19,444 nt of DNA from positions 1 to 19,444 of the forward strand of contig CAKMOP010000014.1 in assembly GCA_927910985.1 (NCBI GenBank), read 5' to 3'. Positions 18,119 to 19,444 of this stretch are shown here, in pieces; the first letter of the stretch is position 1, and each line of letters starts with the position of its first letter. The notes under the pieces were generated by a model, which worked only from the letters and a program-made list of their open reading frames with translations, did not search any database and was not told where the DNA came from. The position numbers and the translations under genes were made by a program. The DNA comes from an uncultured Porphyromonas sp. Lineage in GTDB: Bacteria > Bacteroidota > Bacteroidia > Bacteroidales > Porphyromonadaceae.

Positions 18119-19354
18119 CTATTGCTTGGTGCTTCTTCCTCCTTTTAGGTGAGCGCATGGCTCCGCTGTCCTCGGTGTGGTTGTATGCAGTAGCGGAAAG
18201 TGTGTAGCCTTCTTTGAGTACAGAGTAAGAGGATGGTGAGTAAGGAGAAAGGACGGCTGAAGAAGTAGGGAGATACGCGCTCTGCAGAAAATAATCATTG
18301 CCCCAAGGTGCTCACACCAAGCACCTTGGGGCAATTTCTTTTGAGGGAGAGCGGTTTTACTCCGCCTTGGGCCGAACCTAAGTAATAGTAGGCGCAGTGC
18401 GGAGTGTTCGTAGACATCAGCACCGAGGTAATCGACCTGCACATTGTAGACATGGGTGCCGTCCTCAGCATAACTCTGTACGGGGAGCAGACGGATATAA
18501 GCCTTCATGTGCAGGGCATGGTAGTCCATGCCGATAGTGCCCGAACGCTTCTCATAGGCTTCAGCTCGCTCCGCAGGCACGCTCACGAAGGGCACGCTCC
18601 TTTGGGTCGAGAGATAGAGGATGACGGGACTTTCGCCAGGTGTCTGAAGTGTGGGCAGTGGAGTGCCTAAGAGATAGTCTCGTGAGTAACCTGAGCGGGT
18701 GAAGTCATAGCCCTTGACCGCAAACTCGTGGCGCACGTAATATAGTCGGCTGAGGTCAAAGCGTTCGACCGCCTTTTTTAGTTCCTCTTGGAGCTGGGCT
18801 CGCTGCCGCTGGTACTCAAAGGGACTTCCTATGACGGCATTGGCTCGCTCGGAGTCGACAGCCGAATGGATATAAGCCTTGAGGGCTTCGTCGCTGTAGC
18901 TCAGGTAGCCCGCCTTGATGAGCGCGGGGATGTAGTCGGCAGGGCGTAGCTCTACGGCCTCGGGATAGAGGGGATGGTCTTCGGTAGGTGCTGTGATGAT
19001 CTCGCCATACTGCACCGCATCAGCCAGTGCGATGAAGATGGTATCCTTGGGAAACTGAGGATGGCTGAGATAGTACAGCGTGTCGGGGCCGCCGATGAGA
19101 TCGGCGAAGAAGTCTTTGGAGGGGGTGCGAACATACCGCTTGAGCTTCGCTTTGGTGAAGGGAGGAAGCTGCAGCGAGGTCGTGCGTGACCATGCTAAGG
19201 CACGGAAGGATTCCCCTGGAGTGTTGGGTAGACCAACGGTGAGGCTATCGCCTAAGTGGAAGGTTTGGCCATTGATTGTGGCGACAGGGGCTTGTGCTCC
19301 CAGCGGACTCACGCATAGGAAGAGCAGGAGGAAGAGATACAGATGGTGGCGCAT
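18119..19354 (-). CDS. Secreted protein of unknown function (C-terminus as read is probably a frameshift artefact)
   Basis: I do not recognise this family. The protein begins with a clear signal peptide (MRHHLYLFLLLFLCVSPLGA, probable cleavage after GAQA) and otherwise looks soluble and extracytoplasmic, with no further membrane helix until the doubtful tail. A charged helical stretch (YQRQRAQLQEELKKAVERFD) sits mid-protein, followed by RLYYVRHEFAVKGYDFTRSG and a beta-rich C-terminal part. As read, the ORF runs to 18119 (411 aa), but its last roughly 80 residues translate a perfect hairpin and the sequence beyond it. Adding one C to the CCC at 18369-18371 (GGG on the plus strand) gives FGPKAE and a stop at 18357-18359, just before the hairpin, for a 332-aa protein. 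A near -7 box (TACCTTTA, 19418-19425) precedes it. It probably forms its own unit. Confidence 0.7.
   Translation of the reverse strand: MRHHLYLFLLLFLCVSPLGAQAPVATINGQTFHLGDSLTVGLPNTPGESFRALAWSRTTSLQLPPFTKAKLKRYVRTPSKDFFADLIGGPDTLYYLSHPQFPKDTIFIALADAVQYGEIITAPTEDHPLYPEAVELRPADYIPALIKAGYLSYSDEALKAYIHSAVDSERANAVIGSPFEYQRQRAQLQEELKKAVERFDLSRLYYVRHEFAVKGYDFTRSGYSRDYLLGTPLPTLQTPGESPVILYLSTQRSVPFVSVPAERAEAYEKRSGTIGMDYHALHMKAYIRLLPVQSYAEDGTHVYNVQVDYLGADVYEHSALRLLLLRFGPRRSKTALPQKKLPQGAWCEHLGAMIIFCRARISLLLQPSFLLTHHPLTLYSKKATHFPLLHTTTPRTAEPCAHLKGGRSTKQ
18297..18335 (-). terminator. Hairpin terminator of the secreted-protein gene
   Basis: A perfect 16-bp stem has arms at 18297-18312 and 18320-18335 around a 7-base loop. 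The arms begin and end with AT/TT tracts: ATTTCTTTT follows on the plus strand and GATTATTTT on the minus strand. It lies 22 bases beyond the corrected stop at 18357. It separates that gene from array 2 and the purH promoter, and could work in both directions. Confidence 0.75.
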
Positions 19355-19417
19355 AGTAGTGGTTGATGTCTCGTTGTCGTCAGAGAGAAGGGCGGTAGAA
19401 GGCTTGCCCTTGCGGGA

Positions 19418-19425
19418 TAAAGGTA
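19418..19425 (-). promoter_or_regulatory. Possible -7 promoter box of the secreted-protein gene
   Basis: The minus strand reads TACCTTTA, one base from TAnnTTTG, about 64 bases upstream of the ATG at 19354. No -33 element can be assigned, and the window ends soon after. Weak evidence. Confidence 0.25.
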
Positions 19426-19444
19426 CTTGTTTTTTGGGGAGGAT

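Overview
The window comes from a Bacteroidota (Bacteroidetes) chromosome, most likely a Porphyromonas-like member of the Bacteroidales. The evidence is a SusC/SusD (RagA/RagB-type) outer-membrane pair, the gene order purH-mreB-mreC-mreD-mrdA-rodA, the near absence of Shine-Dalgarno sites, and TAnnTTTG-type -7 promoter boxes upstream of several genes. G+C is above 50% by eye. I cannot name the species.

Layout. (1) 169-5316, plus strand: a TonB-dependent SusC-type transporter and its SusD-type lipoprotein, closed by a strong hairpin terminator at 5346-5385. (2) 5461-5712, minus strand: a small two-helix membrane protein of unknown function. (3) 5861-7082, minus strand: queA (queuosine tRNA modification). 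(4) 7083-7436: a gene-free gap with a tandem array of 22-bp units. (5) 7437-17826, minus strand: a long close-packed run in transcription order purH, mreB, mreC, mreD, mrdA, rodA, xseB, ispD, recG. It joins purine synthesis, the cell-elongation machine, exonuclease VII, isoprenoid synthesis and replication-fork repair. (6) 17827-18118: a second gap with a related 22-bp array upstream of purH. (7) 18119-19354, minus strand: an unrecognised secreted protein with a 16-bp-stem hairpin at its true 3' end.

The most important caution is sequence quality. I count about twelve single-base (or equivalent) reading-frame breaks in eight genes: two each in susC and mreB, three in mrdA, and one each in queA, rodA, mreD, mreC and the secreted protein. 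Most lie at short runs of G or C. In every case a one-base change restores the family-typical protein and a total length divisible by three. Since the affected genes include mreB, mrdA and rodA, sequencing or assembly errors explain this better than real gene decay. Each broken gene is therefore annotated as one CDS, with its break positions given.

I found no mobile element, CRISPR array, tRNA or rRNA. The least explained structure is the pair of 22-bp-period arrays with a palindromic AGCAATATTGCT core. They lie in the same orientation in the two largest gaps, each upstream of a minus-strand gene with a good -7 box.
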